A stretch of 64,000 bases of DNA, from NCBI RefSeq assembly GCF_004769555.1, contig NZ_RQFY01000004.1, positions 124,001 to 188,000 on the forward strand. The letters are read 5' to 3'. The notes beneath the pieces were generated by a model. It was not told the origin of the DNA. It ran no database searches and saw nothing but the letters and a program-made list of their open reading frames with translations. Made by a program: the position numbers and the translations under genes. This document shows, one piece after another, positions 27,078 through 36,180 of the stretch. The stretch's first letter is position 1; each line of letters opens with the position of its first letter. The stretch is from Leptospira koniambonensis. Its GTDB lineage: Bacteria > Spirochaetota > Leptospiria > Leptospirales > Leptospiraceae.

Positions 27078-28403
27078 TTAACCTTCGAATCTTTCGATGA
27101 GCATAGCGCCTGCAATTCCACCGTGAGCACAAGCAGTAAGAACCACTTTTTTAGCTTTAGGGTCGTCTTGAAGGTCCATGATCGCATTGCTCACCAAACG
27201 GATACCAGTAGCTCCGAATGGGTGACCGATAGCGATAGATCCACCGTTAGGGTTGATCTTTTTCTCGTCGAATTTTTGCTCCCATTTCCAACCGGTATCT
27301 TTTTCGATTTGAACAAGAGCCGCAACTGCAGTAGCTGCAAATGCTTCGTGGATCTCTACGTAGTCTACGTCTTCGATCTTAACTCCGGTGTCTTTAAGAA
27401 GTGCTTCGGTAGCATAAGCTTGCCCGATTCCCATTAAGTTAGGATCAACACCATACATTTTCCATCCGGAAAGAACTGCTTCGATCTTTAATCCAAGAGC
27501 TTTTGCTTTTTCAACAGTAGTTAAGATAACACCAGCTGCTCCATCAGAACGAGGGCTCGCGTTAAAGATAGAAACGGTTGGTCCGTGAGATTTTTTAAGA
27601 TATTTGGAATATTTAGTTTTGAACTCATCAAATTTCATTTGAGGATTTTCAAAAAGAAGCATTGCTCTTCCCATACGGCTTGGGTTTTCTACAAGTCCTT
27701 CACGAAGTCCAACTGCCTCATCAATAGTAAGTTCAGTTCCATCTTCGTCTTTCATTGGGATGATGAATGGAGCGTATTTTCCTGCTTTAGAAGCTTCTAA
27801 TGCTCTTTTGAAAGATTCGAAAGCTAGTTTATCAGTGATCTCACGAGAAAGTTCGTAGTTCTGAGCAAGGATCTCAGCAGTTACTTGCATTCCGTAAGAA
27901 GTTTCTCCGTCACCAAGTCCGTCCTCAAGAGTGTCTCTAAGTTCAACACCTTCTGGAAGATTGTCAGGAAGAAGTTTTTTCAGTTTATCCAAAGAGCCTG
28001 CTTTCTTGTTCAATCTTGCGTTTTTCACAACGAAAGGCATAGAAGTTTGGGATTCTTCTCCGATTACTAAGAAAAGTTCACCTTCTCCAAGAATAATACG
28101 GCGAGCTGCTTCTGAAAGAGCTTCAATTCCAGATACACAGTTATTAGAAACAGTGATCGAAGGAACTTCGTCTCTGAGTCCGATTAGGTTAGCGATCACT
28201 CTCGCGGAGTTCGGAGCGTTAGAGAAACCTTCTCCAACTACGATTCCGTCGATTTGATCTTTTTTAACTCCACTCTTTGCAATAATGTCTTCAGCCACTA
28301 TACGACCTAGGTGATGGCCAGGATAGGGTCCTAAAGCTTTCGCAATCTGAGCGAAGGGAGTTCTTCTTGGCGTACAAATCGCCAATTTTTGATCGAGTTT
28401 CAT
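27078..28403 (-). CDS. Thiolase (acetyl-CoA acetyltransferase/3-ketoacyl-CoA thiolase), copy 2
   Basis: A 441-residue paralogue of the next gene, with no visible length difference and roughly four in five residues identical by eye. The catalytic C89 (NNCVSG), His (IGHPFGATG) and Cys (TACAHGG) are all intact, so both copies should be active. Differences cluster around residues 200-330 (for example SKAGKYAPFIIPMKDEDG) and in HEAFAATAV, which could alter chain-length choice. GGAG lies 8 bp before the ATG. It sits 119 bp downstream of the double-hotdog thioesterase gene start region on the same strand, so beta-oxidation and acyl-CoA hydrolysis genes cluster here next to a TetR regulator. Confidence 0.93.
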   Translation of the reverse strand: MKLDQKLAICTPRRTPFAQIAKALGPYPGHHLGRIVAEDIIAKSGVKKDQIDGIVVGEGFSNAPNSARVIANLIGLRDEVPSITVSNNCVSGIEALSEAARRIILGEGELFLVIGEESQTSMPFVVKNARLNKKAGSLDKLKKLLPDNLPEGVELRDTLEDGLGDGETSYGMQVTAEILAQNYELSREITDKLAFESFKRALEASKAGKYAPFIIPMKDEDGTELTIDEAVGLREGLVENPSRMGRAMLLFENPQMKFDEFKTKYSKYLKKSHGPTVSIFNASPRSDGAAGVILTTVEKAKALGLKIEAVLSGWKMYGVDPNLMGIGQAYATEALLKDTGVKIEDVDYVEIHEAFAATAVAALVQIEKDTGWKWEQKFDEKKINPNGGSIAIGHPFGATGIRLVSNAIMDLQDDPKAKKVVLTACAHGGIAGAMLIERFEG

Positions 28404-28455
28404 TGTCTTTCTCCAGACCTTTTATTTGATATGTTCATTAGAATAAGATAATATT

Positions 28456-29319
28456 TCATTTGGAGGCCCCCTCAGAAAATTCGGTGACCCTTGCGAATAT
28501 TTTCAGCAAATCCTCTCCAGGTTTTTTAGGTCTGGACTTGCTTACAGATACTACGAGTAGATCATCCATGGATTCTGCCAGGATCTCTCCAGTTTCAGAG
28601 TCGCTGACCTCTTGTCTCATACGGCTCCAAATTTTATCAAAACTATGAATCCAAGTTTGTATCTTAGCTCTTCTTCCTGCAGCGAGAGGTTTACGATAAC
28701 GTATTTTTCCGCCCATATAGAAAAGTGTGGTGTCCATAGCGACTAGATCCTCTAGGCTAAGTCCACATTCTGCAGTAAAATTCCAGCGACCTTCTTCCAA
28801 TAGTCTCCAATAATGAGAAGGATTATAGTCACCGAATGGATTTCTTTCGCAGAAAAAAAGATCTCTTACTGCAAGTGTGCGCTCGCAAGCACCTGAAAAA
28901 GAAGGTATAGATTCGAATGAAGAGATTAATTCTTCGGAAGGATCTTGAGCTGCGATAAGCTGGAAAGGTTTTCCGTCTTTCTCTGTTCTTGCTAATGTTC
29001 TGATCTCTGCGGCAACTTTTCCGTTTGGATCCAAAACTTCTTGGGAGAAGGACAATAGGCCATCTTGGCCAGAGCGATAACTAGTGCGTACGGATAATTC
29101 AGTGTTTTCCATTTGTTGGGCAAGAAAACGTATATCTGCCCCGACGGTTTGTAATCGAACTGATTCTTCGATCATTCTTTTCCAAGAATAACCCGCTTCT
29201 TCTAAGATACGATATCTATCCCCTAGACAAGAGTCTTCGTAAGTCCTGCTAGTGGTATGTCTTTGTGTATCTAGATCCGAAAATCTTGTTCTGACTTGTT
29301 CTTTTTCCGTTACCGACAT
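28456..29319 (-). CDS. Double-hotdog acyl-CoA/acyl-ACP thioesterase-like protein
   Basis: About 287 residues in two hotdog repeats. The first has VRTRFSDLDTQRHTTSRTY (about 8-26 from the chosen start). The second has NPFGDYNPSHYWRLLEEGRW, where D and N/H at the 4HBT active position fit thioesterases of the FatA/4-hydroxybenzoyl-CoA kind. The ATG at 29319 has AGGACGG upstream. A TTG at 29337 overlaps that site and is rejected. It is divergent from a TetR regulator and has a perfect 16-bp palindromic operator in its leader. It would release fatty acids from CoA or ACP and is a likely target of that repressor. Confidence 0.75.
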   Translation of the reverse strand: MSVTEKEQVRTRFSDLDTQRHTTSRTYEDSCLGDRYRILEEAGYSWKRMIEESVRLQTVGADIRFLAQQMENTELSVRTSYRSGQDGLLSFSQEVLDPNGKVAAEIRTLARTEKDGKPFQLIAAQDPSEELISSFESIPSFSGACERTLAVRDLFFCERNPFGDYNPSHYWRLLEEGRWNFTAECGLSLEDLVAMDTTLFYMGGKIRYRKPLAAGRRAKIQTWIHSFDKIWSRMRQEVSDSETGEILAESMDDLLVVSVSKSRPKKPGEDLLKIFARVTEFSEGASK

Positions 29320-29376
29320 TTTGAACCGTCCTGACAATAGCTTAGACCCCTGGGAAATCGGGGCAATAAAAAAATA

Positions 29377-29392
29377 CAGAACGTTCGTTCTG
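29377..29392. promoter_or_regulatory. TetR-type operator
   Basis: CAGAACG-TT-CGTTCTG is a perfect 7-bp inverted repeat flanked by A/T runs. It lies between the divergent thioesterase and TetR genes, downstream of a TATAAA on the minus strand. It is the size and form of a TetR-family operator. Confidence 0.65.
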
Positions 29393-29420
29393 GTTTTTTA
29401 TACGCTAAACCCAAATTCTA

Positions 29421-29450
29421 TTGACGAAACGAGGTTTTTAGGGCAATACT
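29421..29450 (+). promoter_or_regulatory. Putative sigma-70 promoter for TetR gene
   Basis: TTGACG (29421-29426), 18-bp spacer, AATACT (29445-29450), 24 bp upstream of the ATG at 29474. The operator lies just upstream. Confidence 0.5.
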
Positions 29451-29473
29451 GAAAAAATAACGTATTTAAGCAC

Positions 29474-30085
29474 ATGACCGCTCAGAGAAAAAAAAGAGAT
29501 TCCGGGGCCAGTGTCCGAGAAAGAATTCTAGATACTGCGACAGATCTTTTCTACAAACAAGGATTCTCCAATACCGGAATGAGACAGATTATCCAAGAAT
29601 CGGGCTCAGTCGCTGCGAGTCTTTACGATCATTTTCCATCTAAAAAAGAACTAGGGATCGCTTACCTCGCTCGTCAGGAAGAAAAGACTCTTTCTGATCT
29701 CGCTTCTCTTATGGAAAGATATCCAGAGGTCCAAGAATTTTTAAGAGCTTGGGTAATCTTGAAAGAGAGACAGATCCGCCATCATGAATTTTTCGGAGAT
29801 CCGTTTGCAGGTTTTGCAAATCAAGTCATGGATGCGGATCCTGAATATACAGAATTTTTAAAAGGTATCGCTGAGAAATGGACTAAGATGATCCGAGATT
29901 ATCTAAGTCGTGCGGTTGCTTCCGGACAATTTTCCAGAAACATGGACATTCAATACACTTCTAGAAGAGTATTGATGGCTTACCACGGTTCCATCACTCT
30001 TTGGAGAATGACAAAAGATCTACGTTATATCCGAGAGATGGAAGATAGTCTGAGAGAAATTTTCGACGAATACACTGCTAAATAG
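29474..30085 (+). CDS. TetR/AcrR family transcriptional regulator
   Basis: 203 residues. The N-terminal TetR helix-turn-helix runs [20 protein letters not shown]...[22 protein letters not shown] (about 16-64), the classic SLYDHFPSK recognition helix end. The C-terminal ligand domain is all-helical and contains [16 protein letters not shown] aromatics. Divergent orientation and the palindrome at 29377-29392 suggest it represses the thioesterase gene and itself. Given the neighbouring thiolases, an acyl-CoA ligand is plausible but unproven. Confidence 0.88.
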   Translation: MTAQRKKRDSGASVRERILDTATDLFYKQGFSNTGMRQIIQESGSVAASLYDHFPSKKELGIAYLARQEEKTLSDLASLMERYPEVQEFLRAWVILKERQIRHHEFFGDPFAGFANQVMDADPEYTEFLKGIAEKWTKMIRDYLSRAVASGQFSRNMDIQYTSRRVLMAYHGSITLWRMTKDLRYIREMEDSLREIFDEYTAK

Positions 30086-30172
30086 ATCTCCCAATTTGAA
30101 TATTTTTTCCCAAAAACTGTCTGAAAAGTAAAAAGCATCGGTTATACTTGTTCTACATGGGCAGGTAATATT

Positions 30173-30745
30173 ATGAAGCTTACGATCGTAAAGGAATCTA
30201 CCTCATTTAGGATATTCTTACTTTTATTCTTTTTGCAATCTTCTCTTTTGAATATAAATTGCTCTGAAAAAGCGAATAACGGTGAACCAGCTACTGGATG
30301 CCTTATTTATAAAATATACAATATGTCCTGTCCCGGATGTAAATTGGACCTTTCATTCAATTCATCCAGCTCTTCTTTTTCCACGACTGCGGCACTTAAA
30401 AATCCTAGCTATGGTTTTTCTCAACCTTGGAGCTCGAGTTCATCCGAAAAGATCTCCATCTCTTTCCCTAGTTCGGAAGGAACAATGGTCCTAAGCCAGG
30501 GTTTGGTGTTCGAATATACTGATAGCTCAGGTACTGTTTACGAAAACTTCGATGATGGTTTTCAGTTGGAACAAAGTGTTCCTGAACCAAATAATCTCCC
30601 CTTAACTCTTTACGATTATTGGGTTTCCGGAACTTTTAGCGGACAACTTAGAAATAAAGCAAATTCTGGAGATATCCGAAATGCTTCTGGAACCATACAA
30701 AACCTTTTGTCCGACTATAGCCCGCATATGTCCTGCAGTATATAA
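30173..30745 (+). CDS. Lipoprotein of a novel CPxC paralogous family, member A
   Basis: 190 residues, not a family I know. The signal FLLLFFLQSSLLNINC gives a lipidation Cys near residue 30. The mature protein has YNMSCPGCKLD (CPxC), a Ser-rich stretch, then MVLSQGLVFEYTDSSGTVYENFDDGFQLEQ, SGTFSGQLRNK and SDYSPHMSCS. All these blocks recur in the gene at 31824-32444. CPxC recalls thioredoxin-like active sites, but no thioredoxin fold is apparent; metal binding or a disulfide is equally possible. AGG lies 9 bp before the ATG. An unrelated lipoprotein gene on the other strand separates the pair. Confidence 0.7.
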   Translation: MKLTIVKESTSFRIFLLLFFLQSSLLNINCSEKANNGEPATGCLIYKIYNMSCPGCKLDLSFNSSSSSFSTTAALKNPSYGFSQPWSSSSSEKISISFPSSEGTMVLSQGLVFEYTDSSGTVYENFDDGFQLEQSVPEPNNLPLTLYDYWVSGTFSGQLRNKANSGDIRNASGTIQNLLSDYSPHMSCSI

Positions 30746-30761
30746 ACGATTCTGTATATAT

Positions 30762-31610
30762 TCACTTCCGGGCTTTGGATCCAAATTTGATCTTAGATGC
30801 AGATCTATTTTTTTGAGGTTCTTCGATCACATCCTTTAATTCTGTTTTTTCTGCATGCAAAAGTTTTAAAGGACTGTCCACAGTTACCCTACAATCTTGC
30901 ATATGAGTTGCGGAGAAGTTCGTAACCGCTAACATCATCTGAGTCCAAGCAGTCATAGTTTCCGGATTTCTTTTTGCACTTTGTAATCCGTAAAGGATAG
31001 GATCTTTCATCTTATCCATCAGATTGCAGGAAGGAAAATAAACTCCAGCTCCCTTCTTTAAAAATCTAGAAACTGGAATAAAAAGAAAATTTCTGATATG
31101 ACTCGGCTTTCCTTTAGAAGCTTCTGCGAATTTCAGATATAGGATTAAATTTTTCTCTGCAAGAGTTTCTGCCTCTTTTACCGAAGCAGGATTTTTCCTT
31201 AAAATAGAAGAGGATTTTGCAAATCCCCTTTCTATTTCGTGGCGAATATGACGAGCACATAGATGCTGGATCATCTCCCAACCACCAAGTACGACCGCTT
31301 GGGGACGATAATAAGCTATAGAGTCATCACCTTCCAGATAGAAATGCCTTCCTTCTTTCTGGTTCAAATCATAATATAAATCTCCGATGATCACACTATT
31401 AGAAGCATGTTCTTCGGCAGAATGCCTCAATTCATCCAAAGCGACTGCATCCGTCAAAGGAACAAAAGAATCACTTCCTGCCAAAAAGTCCAAACAACTC
31501 CCGATAAATTCGTGGTGTTCACTGTGCTCCTGGTATGCGATTACTTGAGGAGAATTGCAGGAGATTAGAAAAAATAAACTATATAGAAAAAAGAACAAGA
31601 TGCGAGCCAT
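30762..31610 (-). CDS. Putative lipoprotein, uncharacterised
   Basis: About 282 residues, not recognised. Lipoprotein signal MARILFFFLYSLFFLISC with Cys at 18. The body is largely helical and His-rich (HSEHHEF, LRHSAEEH, HLCARHIRHEIERG, HMQDCRV), a spacing that could bind metal. The C-terminus is basic (KNRSASKIKFGSKARK). The pattern of buried His/Asp near both ends brings to mind all-helical phosphatidylcholine-type phospholipases, but I cannot support that. The ATG at 31610 gives the cleanest signal; a GTG at 31634 has GAGG close upstream. It lies between the two CPxC lipoprotein genes, convergent with member A. Confidence 0.6.
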   Translation of the reverse strand: MARILFFFLYSLFFLISCNSPQVIAYQEHSEHHEFIGSCLDFLAGSDSFVPLTDAVALDELRHSAEEHASNSVIIGDLYYDLNQKEGRHFYLEGDDSIAYYRPQAVVLGGWEMIQHLCARHIRHEIERGFAKSSSILRKNPASVKEAETLAEKNLILYLKFAEASKGKPSHIRNFLFIPVSRFLKKGAGVYFPSCNLMDKMKDPILYGLQSAKRNPETMTAWTQMMLAVTNFSATHMQDCRVTVDSPLKLLHAEKTELKDVIEEPQKNRSASKIKFGSKARK

Positions 31611-31823
31611 AATCTGATCGAGAGAGTGTTTCACATTCCTCGAATTTTGTCGGTCAAAATCTTAGATCCAGTTCTATAAATATTCGGGTTTAGATTGATT
31701 ATAAATCGGGTTTTGCGGCAGTAATTCTTTGATCAACCTTCTTCCAAAAAAATCCCTCAGTTGGGATATTTCTTTCCAAAAAATTATGTTTGAAAATTAA
31801 TAAAGAACGTTATTGTTTCTTTC

Positions 31824-32444
31824 GTGGATCTGATTAAGATATTTTCATCTTCCCATAATTTAATAAATGAATTTATTCGATTCGGAATATTTTCTCTGTT
31901 ATTCTTCTTACAATGTTCTTTATTACCTTTTGATTTTTTGGGTCCGGAAAGCAGCAGCACCGATGGATACAGCTCGCCTTGTTTAGCATTCAAATTATAT
32001 AATACTACTTGTCCAAACTGCAGATTGAATATAGAAGTAGGTTCGGACACTATTAGTTTGTTCACAAAAAATTCCATAGAATATCCATATACTAATTCTC
32101 CGAGAAACACCTCCAATTCTCCAACCACTCCTCAGCATTGGGCATCGAATCATTCTGAATACGTTTATATAGAGATGCCTTCTCCTTCGGGCATTATGGT
32201 CCTAAGTCAAGGTCTCATTTTTGAATTTACAGATTCTAATTCTAAAGTGTATGAAAATTTTGATGATGGTTTTCAATTAGATCAGACTCTCTTTTTCCCA
32301 AACTATTCTGATTCTGGGATTTCAGGAACAATCTCTGGACAACTTAGGAATAAATCCGATTTTTCGGAGACTATCAACGTAAATGGTTCAGTCGTAAATT
32401 TTACGTCAGATTATAGCTATATATCCTGTTCTAATGGAGTGTGA
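31824..32444 (+). CDS. Lipoprotein of a novel CPxC paralogous family, member B
   Basis: 206 residues from a GTG. The signal region SLLFFLQCSLLPFDFLG has a Cys near residue 31. It shares with member A the block YNTTCPNCRL, the block MVLSQGLIFEFTDSNSKVYENFDDGFQL, the SGTISGQLRNK block and the C-terminal SDYSYISCS. The regions between blocks diverge freely, which marks the blocks as the constrained parts. No ATG fits the frame upstream of the signal peptide; the GTG at 31824 is the best available, with a weak ribosome site, so the exact start is uncertain. Surface or periplasmic lipoprotein, function unknown. Confidence 0.65.
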   Translation: MDLIKIFSSSHNLINEFIRFGIFSLLFFLQCSLLPFDFLGPESSSTDGYSSPCLAFKLYNTTCPNCRLNIEVGSDTISLFTKNSIEYPYTNSPRNTSNSPTTPQHWASNHSEYVYIEMPSPSGIMVLSQGLIFEFTDSNSKVYENFDDGFQLDQTLFFPNYSDSGISGTISGQLRNKSDFSETINVNGSVVNFTSDYSYISCSNGV

Positions 32445-32514
32445 GCTTAATAAATTCTCAGACAGGATATTTTCCGCTGGAAATAAATAATTATTAATTA
32501 ACTCTTCACCACTC

Positions 32515-34470
32515 ATGAAAGATAAACCTGGTGTTTTCAAAAGGCTCCGTTACCATTTCGATAATTTTATGTCTAGGGGAGGAGGTTCTGTATTTGCGGC
32601 ACTAATGACCCTATTCTTAGGAGCATTTGTATTCTTATCTTTAGTGCGAATACTTGGTACATTCTTATTTCCGGATGAATCAATTAAAGAATCCGGAGAT
32701 TTTTTATGGAGAGTGTTCCTACAGATCTCTGACGCGGGAGCAGTTGCAGAAGATGGGGAATCTAATTGGTTCAATAAGGTTGCAGGCATCTTAAGTGTAT
32801 TCTCCGGTTTAGTTTTATTCTCCAGCTTAGTTGCATTTATCACAAACCAATTCGACCAGAAAATACAAGAACTCAGAAAAGGTAAAAGTGAAGTTTTAGA
32901 ATCGAATCATACTCTGATCTTAGGATTTGGAATACGGACCATTGAAATATTAAGGGAATTGATAGAAGCAAATTCTTCTGAATCCAAAAAGGCAGCTGTT
33001 ATACTTGCAGACCAAGATAAAGAAGAAATGGACGATTTCCTTTCTGAAAATCTGGAAGATACTAAAACCACAAAAATTATCACAAGATCCGGACTACCTT
33101 CTCATCTTAATTCCCTAAAAAAAGTAAACGCTTCTAAAGCAAAAAGTATTATCATACTAAATCCTTCAGGCTCTGAAGAATCAGAAGAAGGTAAATCTAT
33201 AGGGGATGCAAAAGTATTAAAGTCCATTATGGCTCTTGTTGCATTAAATGGAGAATCTGGACTTCCCCCAATCGTTGCAGAACTCCATGGATTAGAAAAT
33301 CGAAATATTGCTTCTGATCTTTCTGAATCTGTTCAGGTTATGGATGAAAGAAGTATTCTTTCTAAATTACTTGTACAAACTTCCAGGACATCCGGTCTTG
33401 CGATCGTGTATTCAAATTTAGTAGGTTTTGAAGGAAATGAGATTTATTTTTATAAACCTAAGAATGGTTGGAGAGGTTTAAATTTCTCTGAAATTTCATT
33501 TAGATTTAAGGAATCAGTTCCATTGGGTTTTAGAAAAATTAATGGAGAGATCATTTTAAATCCAGACCCTGAGTATTCTCCTGAAAATGAAGAAGATGCG
33601 ATCATTCTTGCTGAAGACGATTCTAAGATAAAATTCGATGAAAGACCTGTAGTTGTGAACGCCGCACTTTCTTATCCAAATACTAGTTTATCTAGGCCTA
33701 TCGATAAACAATTGATCGTAGGTTGGAATTCCAAAAGTAAGATTATAGTGGATGAATATGCAAAATTTTCCTCTCCCGATTCCGAAATTGATCTTTTAAT
33801 CCATGAATCCAACGAAGAGATCAAATCTGCACTTGCAAAACTCAAAACAAAATATCCTCAGATCAAACTCAGATCATTGATCGCAAATCTTTCCCAAGAA
33901 GGTATCTTGGAAAAACTTTCTCCGGAACAGTATGATTCCGTAATATTCTTAGCAGAGGAGAAGGAGAATATTGAAGAAGTAGATGCAAGAACCATTTCTC
34001 TTTTATTAAGATTCCGCCAATATTTTAAGAAAAAAGAGCTGGCAGGTGCTAAAAAAGCGGAAACACAGTTAATCACAGAAATTATGAATTCTGAAAATAC
34101 TGAATTAGTTTTGGAAACTGGAGTGAAAGACTTTTTGATCTCTAACCAATTTGTTTCTAAAATGATGGCCCAAGTTTCCCAAGAGCCTGACGTGATGAGA
34201 GTATATGATAGTTTATTTGATCCGGATGGAAGCGAGATCTATCTCAAACCCGCATTTTTATATTTCGAAGACTTTCCAAAACGTGTAAATTTTGCAGAAT
34301 GTATGTTAGCAGCCCAACAAAGAAAGGAAACCTGCTTTGGAGTCAGGATTGTTTCACAAGAAACAGATGAATCCAAAGGTTACGGTGTATATCTGATCCC
34401 TGACAAATTGGAATATTTTACCCTACATGAATCTGATTCTTTGATCGTTTTGTCAGAAGATCAATCTTAG
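32515..34470 (+). CDS. CASTOR/POLLUX-like ion channel with RCK-type domains
   Basis: A 651-residue membrane channel. TM1 is at about 26-50, a pore loop with ISDAGAVAEDG at about 71-81, and TM2 at about 88-110. The soluble part begins with a Rossmann/RCK-like LILGFG (about 134-139) and carries a second RCK-like half from about residue 395 (QLIVGWNSKSKIIVDEYA). The pore sequence, with DAG in place of the potassium filter GYG, and the two tandem RCK-like domains match the plant CASTOR/POLLUX channel family. Plant members pass Ca2+ or K+ at the nuclear envelope; bacterial homologues are largely unstudied. It stands alone or with the protease gene 39 bp downstream. Confidence 0.85.
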   Translation: MKDKPGVFKRLRYHFDNFMSRGGGSVFAALMTLFLGAFVFLSLVRILGTFLFPDESIKESGDFLWRVFLQISDAGAVAEDGESNWFNKVAGILSVFSGLVLFSSLVAFITNQFDQKIQELRKGKSEVLESNHTLILGFGIRTIEILRELIEANSSESKKAAVILADQDKEEMDDFLSENLEDTKTTKIITRSGLPSHLNSLKKVNASKAKSIIILNPSGSEESEEGKSIGDAKVLKSIMALVALNGESGLPPIVAELHGLENRNIASDLSESVQVMDERSILSKLLVQTSRTSGLAIVYSNLVGFEGNEIYFYKPKNGWRGLNFSEISFRFKESVPLGFRKINGEIILNPDPEYSPENEEDAIILAEDDSKIKFDERPVVVNAALSYPNTSLSRPIDKQLIVGWNSKSKIIVDEYAKFSSPDSEIDLLIHESNEEIKSALAKLKTKYPQIKLRSLIANLSQEGILEKLSPEQYDSVIFLAEEKENIEEVDARTISLLLRFRQYFKKKELAGAKKAETQLITEIMNSENTELVLETGVKDFLISNQFVSKMMAQVSQEPDVMRVYDSLFDPDGSEIYLKPAFLYFEDFPKRVNFAECMLAAQQRKETCFGVRIVSQETDESKGYGVYLIPDKLEYFTLHESDSLIVLSEDQS

Positions 34471-34509
34471 TTTATTTCGTCTCTTCTTACATAAAGTGGG
34501 AGAAATACT

Positions 34510-36171
34510 TTGAGACTAAGAATTCTTCAGGTCATAATTTATATTCTAATTTTTGCTTCTGCGTTTTATGCGCAGGGTCAAGCGCCGAAAGTGGATTTAG
34601 CAAATGGTTTTAGTTCTCCCAAATTCATTTTATCAAATTGGAAAACTGCTCCTTCTAGTTGGGAAGAATTGGACAAATTTCCGTTCCCGACCGAGAAAGA
34701 TTTTGCATTAAAAATTCCAAATGCTGTTGGATACTATACTGGTCCTGATGGAGGAACTGTCTACCAGTGGAGCCCTGGAGTTTATAAATGGGATCTAAAA
34801 GATGGAACTAGTTTTATGCATAGATCCTCGGAAGAATGGGGGTTAGACAAAGGGGATTTTAAGATCTATTCTTGGCCTAAAAAATGCCCGAACTGCCCAT
34901 CGGAGCAAGTGTTTACATTTCCGGACAAATCCCAAATCACAGCTTCTTTTTATACTGTTGCAGGCAAGTTAGAATTTTTGTATGAGAATCCTGCAGAAAA
35001 AAAATTCTTCAGATTCACTAAACCAGGACGATACGGAAAACTTTCAGAAGAGAAAGATCGTTTTTATTTCGAGTTCGAACCTAAAAATTCTCTTTTCGTT
35101 CATGCATTTACAGAATCCAGAACAACTAAAGATTTTTTCAAAAAAGCGGAGAATGATTTTGATTTGGTACCTTCTTCCAAGATACTCGTGGCTTTCTTTC
35201 AGGACGCAAAGTCTTTTAGAGAATTTAATAATCTAGCCGGGATCGCGTGTAGTGGAGGTAGAGGTGGAATTTATGGGATCAGTTTCTGCGATCCAAGTTC
35301 CGACATGATCCCAGAAGACTCAGATCAGGATATCAGAAGACATCAATATTCTACCCAACCCACTCATATGATCTATCATGAGATCACCCACCATATGCAG
35401 CAAATCAGATGTAATACGATCCGAACTGGAAAAAGCCAACCTCCAATTGTTCAACCAGCTTGGCTTGTAGAAGGTCACGCAGAATTTATAGCTCAATATG
35501 GTTGGCCAAAGTATAAAGGAACTAAATATAGAGAATATTATGAAAATTTTATACTCAAAAAAAGTAAGTTACAGTTAGAAAGATCAGATCCTTATCTTGC
35601 AGGATTTTTGGCCATGGATTTCATTTCTCAAAAATATGGGAATTCTAAGGTTAAAGATATCTGGGATAAAACCTGCGAGGGAGAAAGTATAGACTCCGCA
35701 TTAAAATCTACGCTTAATTCAAATGTTTCCAAATTACAGTCCGATCTATTAAACTATCTGGATTCCGGATCAAAAGATCTTCCTGCAAAATTTTTGGAAT
35801 GGGAAATCATTGGAACTATTACATTACCTTTTACTTCTTCGGAAGCTTCTTCTTTTAAAACGGAAGAGATTGCGGACTTAACGAATATTACTGATCCTTC
35901 TTCCATACCTGATATTAGGATCCCTTTTTCTTTGAAGATAGAATCTTTAAAAGGTAAGGTAGAAGGTGTGTTCCAATCTTCTAGAAAAGAAAGAGTTTAT
36001 CTTTTTAAGAACGGAACCTATAGATTCGAAACTCCGAAGTATCAGGTGAATGTTTTCCCAGATGGAACTACAAGTTTTACTTCTGAAAAAAATTTGATTA
36101 CTGTTTGGGCAAACGGAACAAGGAAATGGGACTCCGGCGGAAAAACTCTTACGTATTTTCCGCCGAAATAA
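34510..36171 (+). CDS. Secreted gluzincin metallopeptidase with MORN-like ends
   Basis: 553 residues from a TTG with GGGAGA 7 bp upstream. Signal peptide to about residue 21. Zinc motif HEITH at 290-294 with the downstream EGHAEF (E321/E325) gives a peptidase-MA-like gluzincin site. CPNCP (126-130) may hold a disulfide or metal. Both ends carry short repeats of the MORN/WG sort (GGTVYQWSPGVYKWDLKDGT; FKNGTYRFE, FPDGTTSFTS, WANGTRKWDSGG). It would be a periplasmic or secreted protease. It lies 39 bp behind the channel gene and is probably co-transcribed. The substrate is unknown. Confidence 0.75.
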   Translation: MRLRILQVIIYILIFASAFYAQGQAPKVDLANGFSSPKFILSNWKTAPSSWEELDKFPFPTEKDFALKIPNAVGYYTGPDGGTVYQWSPGVYKWDLKDGTSFMHRSSEEWGLDKGDFKIYSWPKKCPNCPSEQVFTFPDKSQITASFYTVAGKLEFLYENPAEKKFFRFTKPGRYGKLSEEKDRFYFEFEPKNSLFVHAFTESRTTKDFFKKAENDFDLVPSSKILVAFFQDAKSFREFNNLAGIACSGGRGGIYGISFCDPSSDMIPEDSDQDIRRHQYSTQPTHMIYHEITHHMQQIRCNTIRTGKSQPPIVQPAWLVEGHAEFIAQYGWPKYKGTKYREYYENFILKKSKLQLERSDPYLAGFLAMDFISQKYGNSKVKDIWDKTCEGESIDSALKSTLNSNVSKLQSDLLNYLDSGSKDLPAKFLEWEIIGTITLPFTSSEASSFKTEEIADLTNITDPSSIPDIRIPFSLKIESLKGKVEGVFQSSRKERVYLFKNGTYRFETPKYQVNVFPDGTTSFTSEKNLITVWANGTRKWDSGGKTLTYFPPK

Positions 36172-36180
36172 TAAAGAAGT

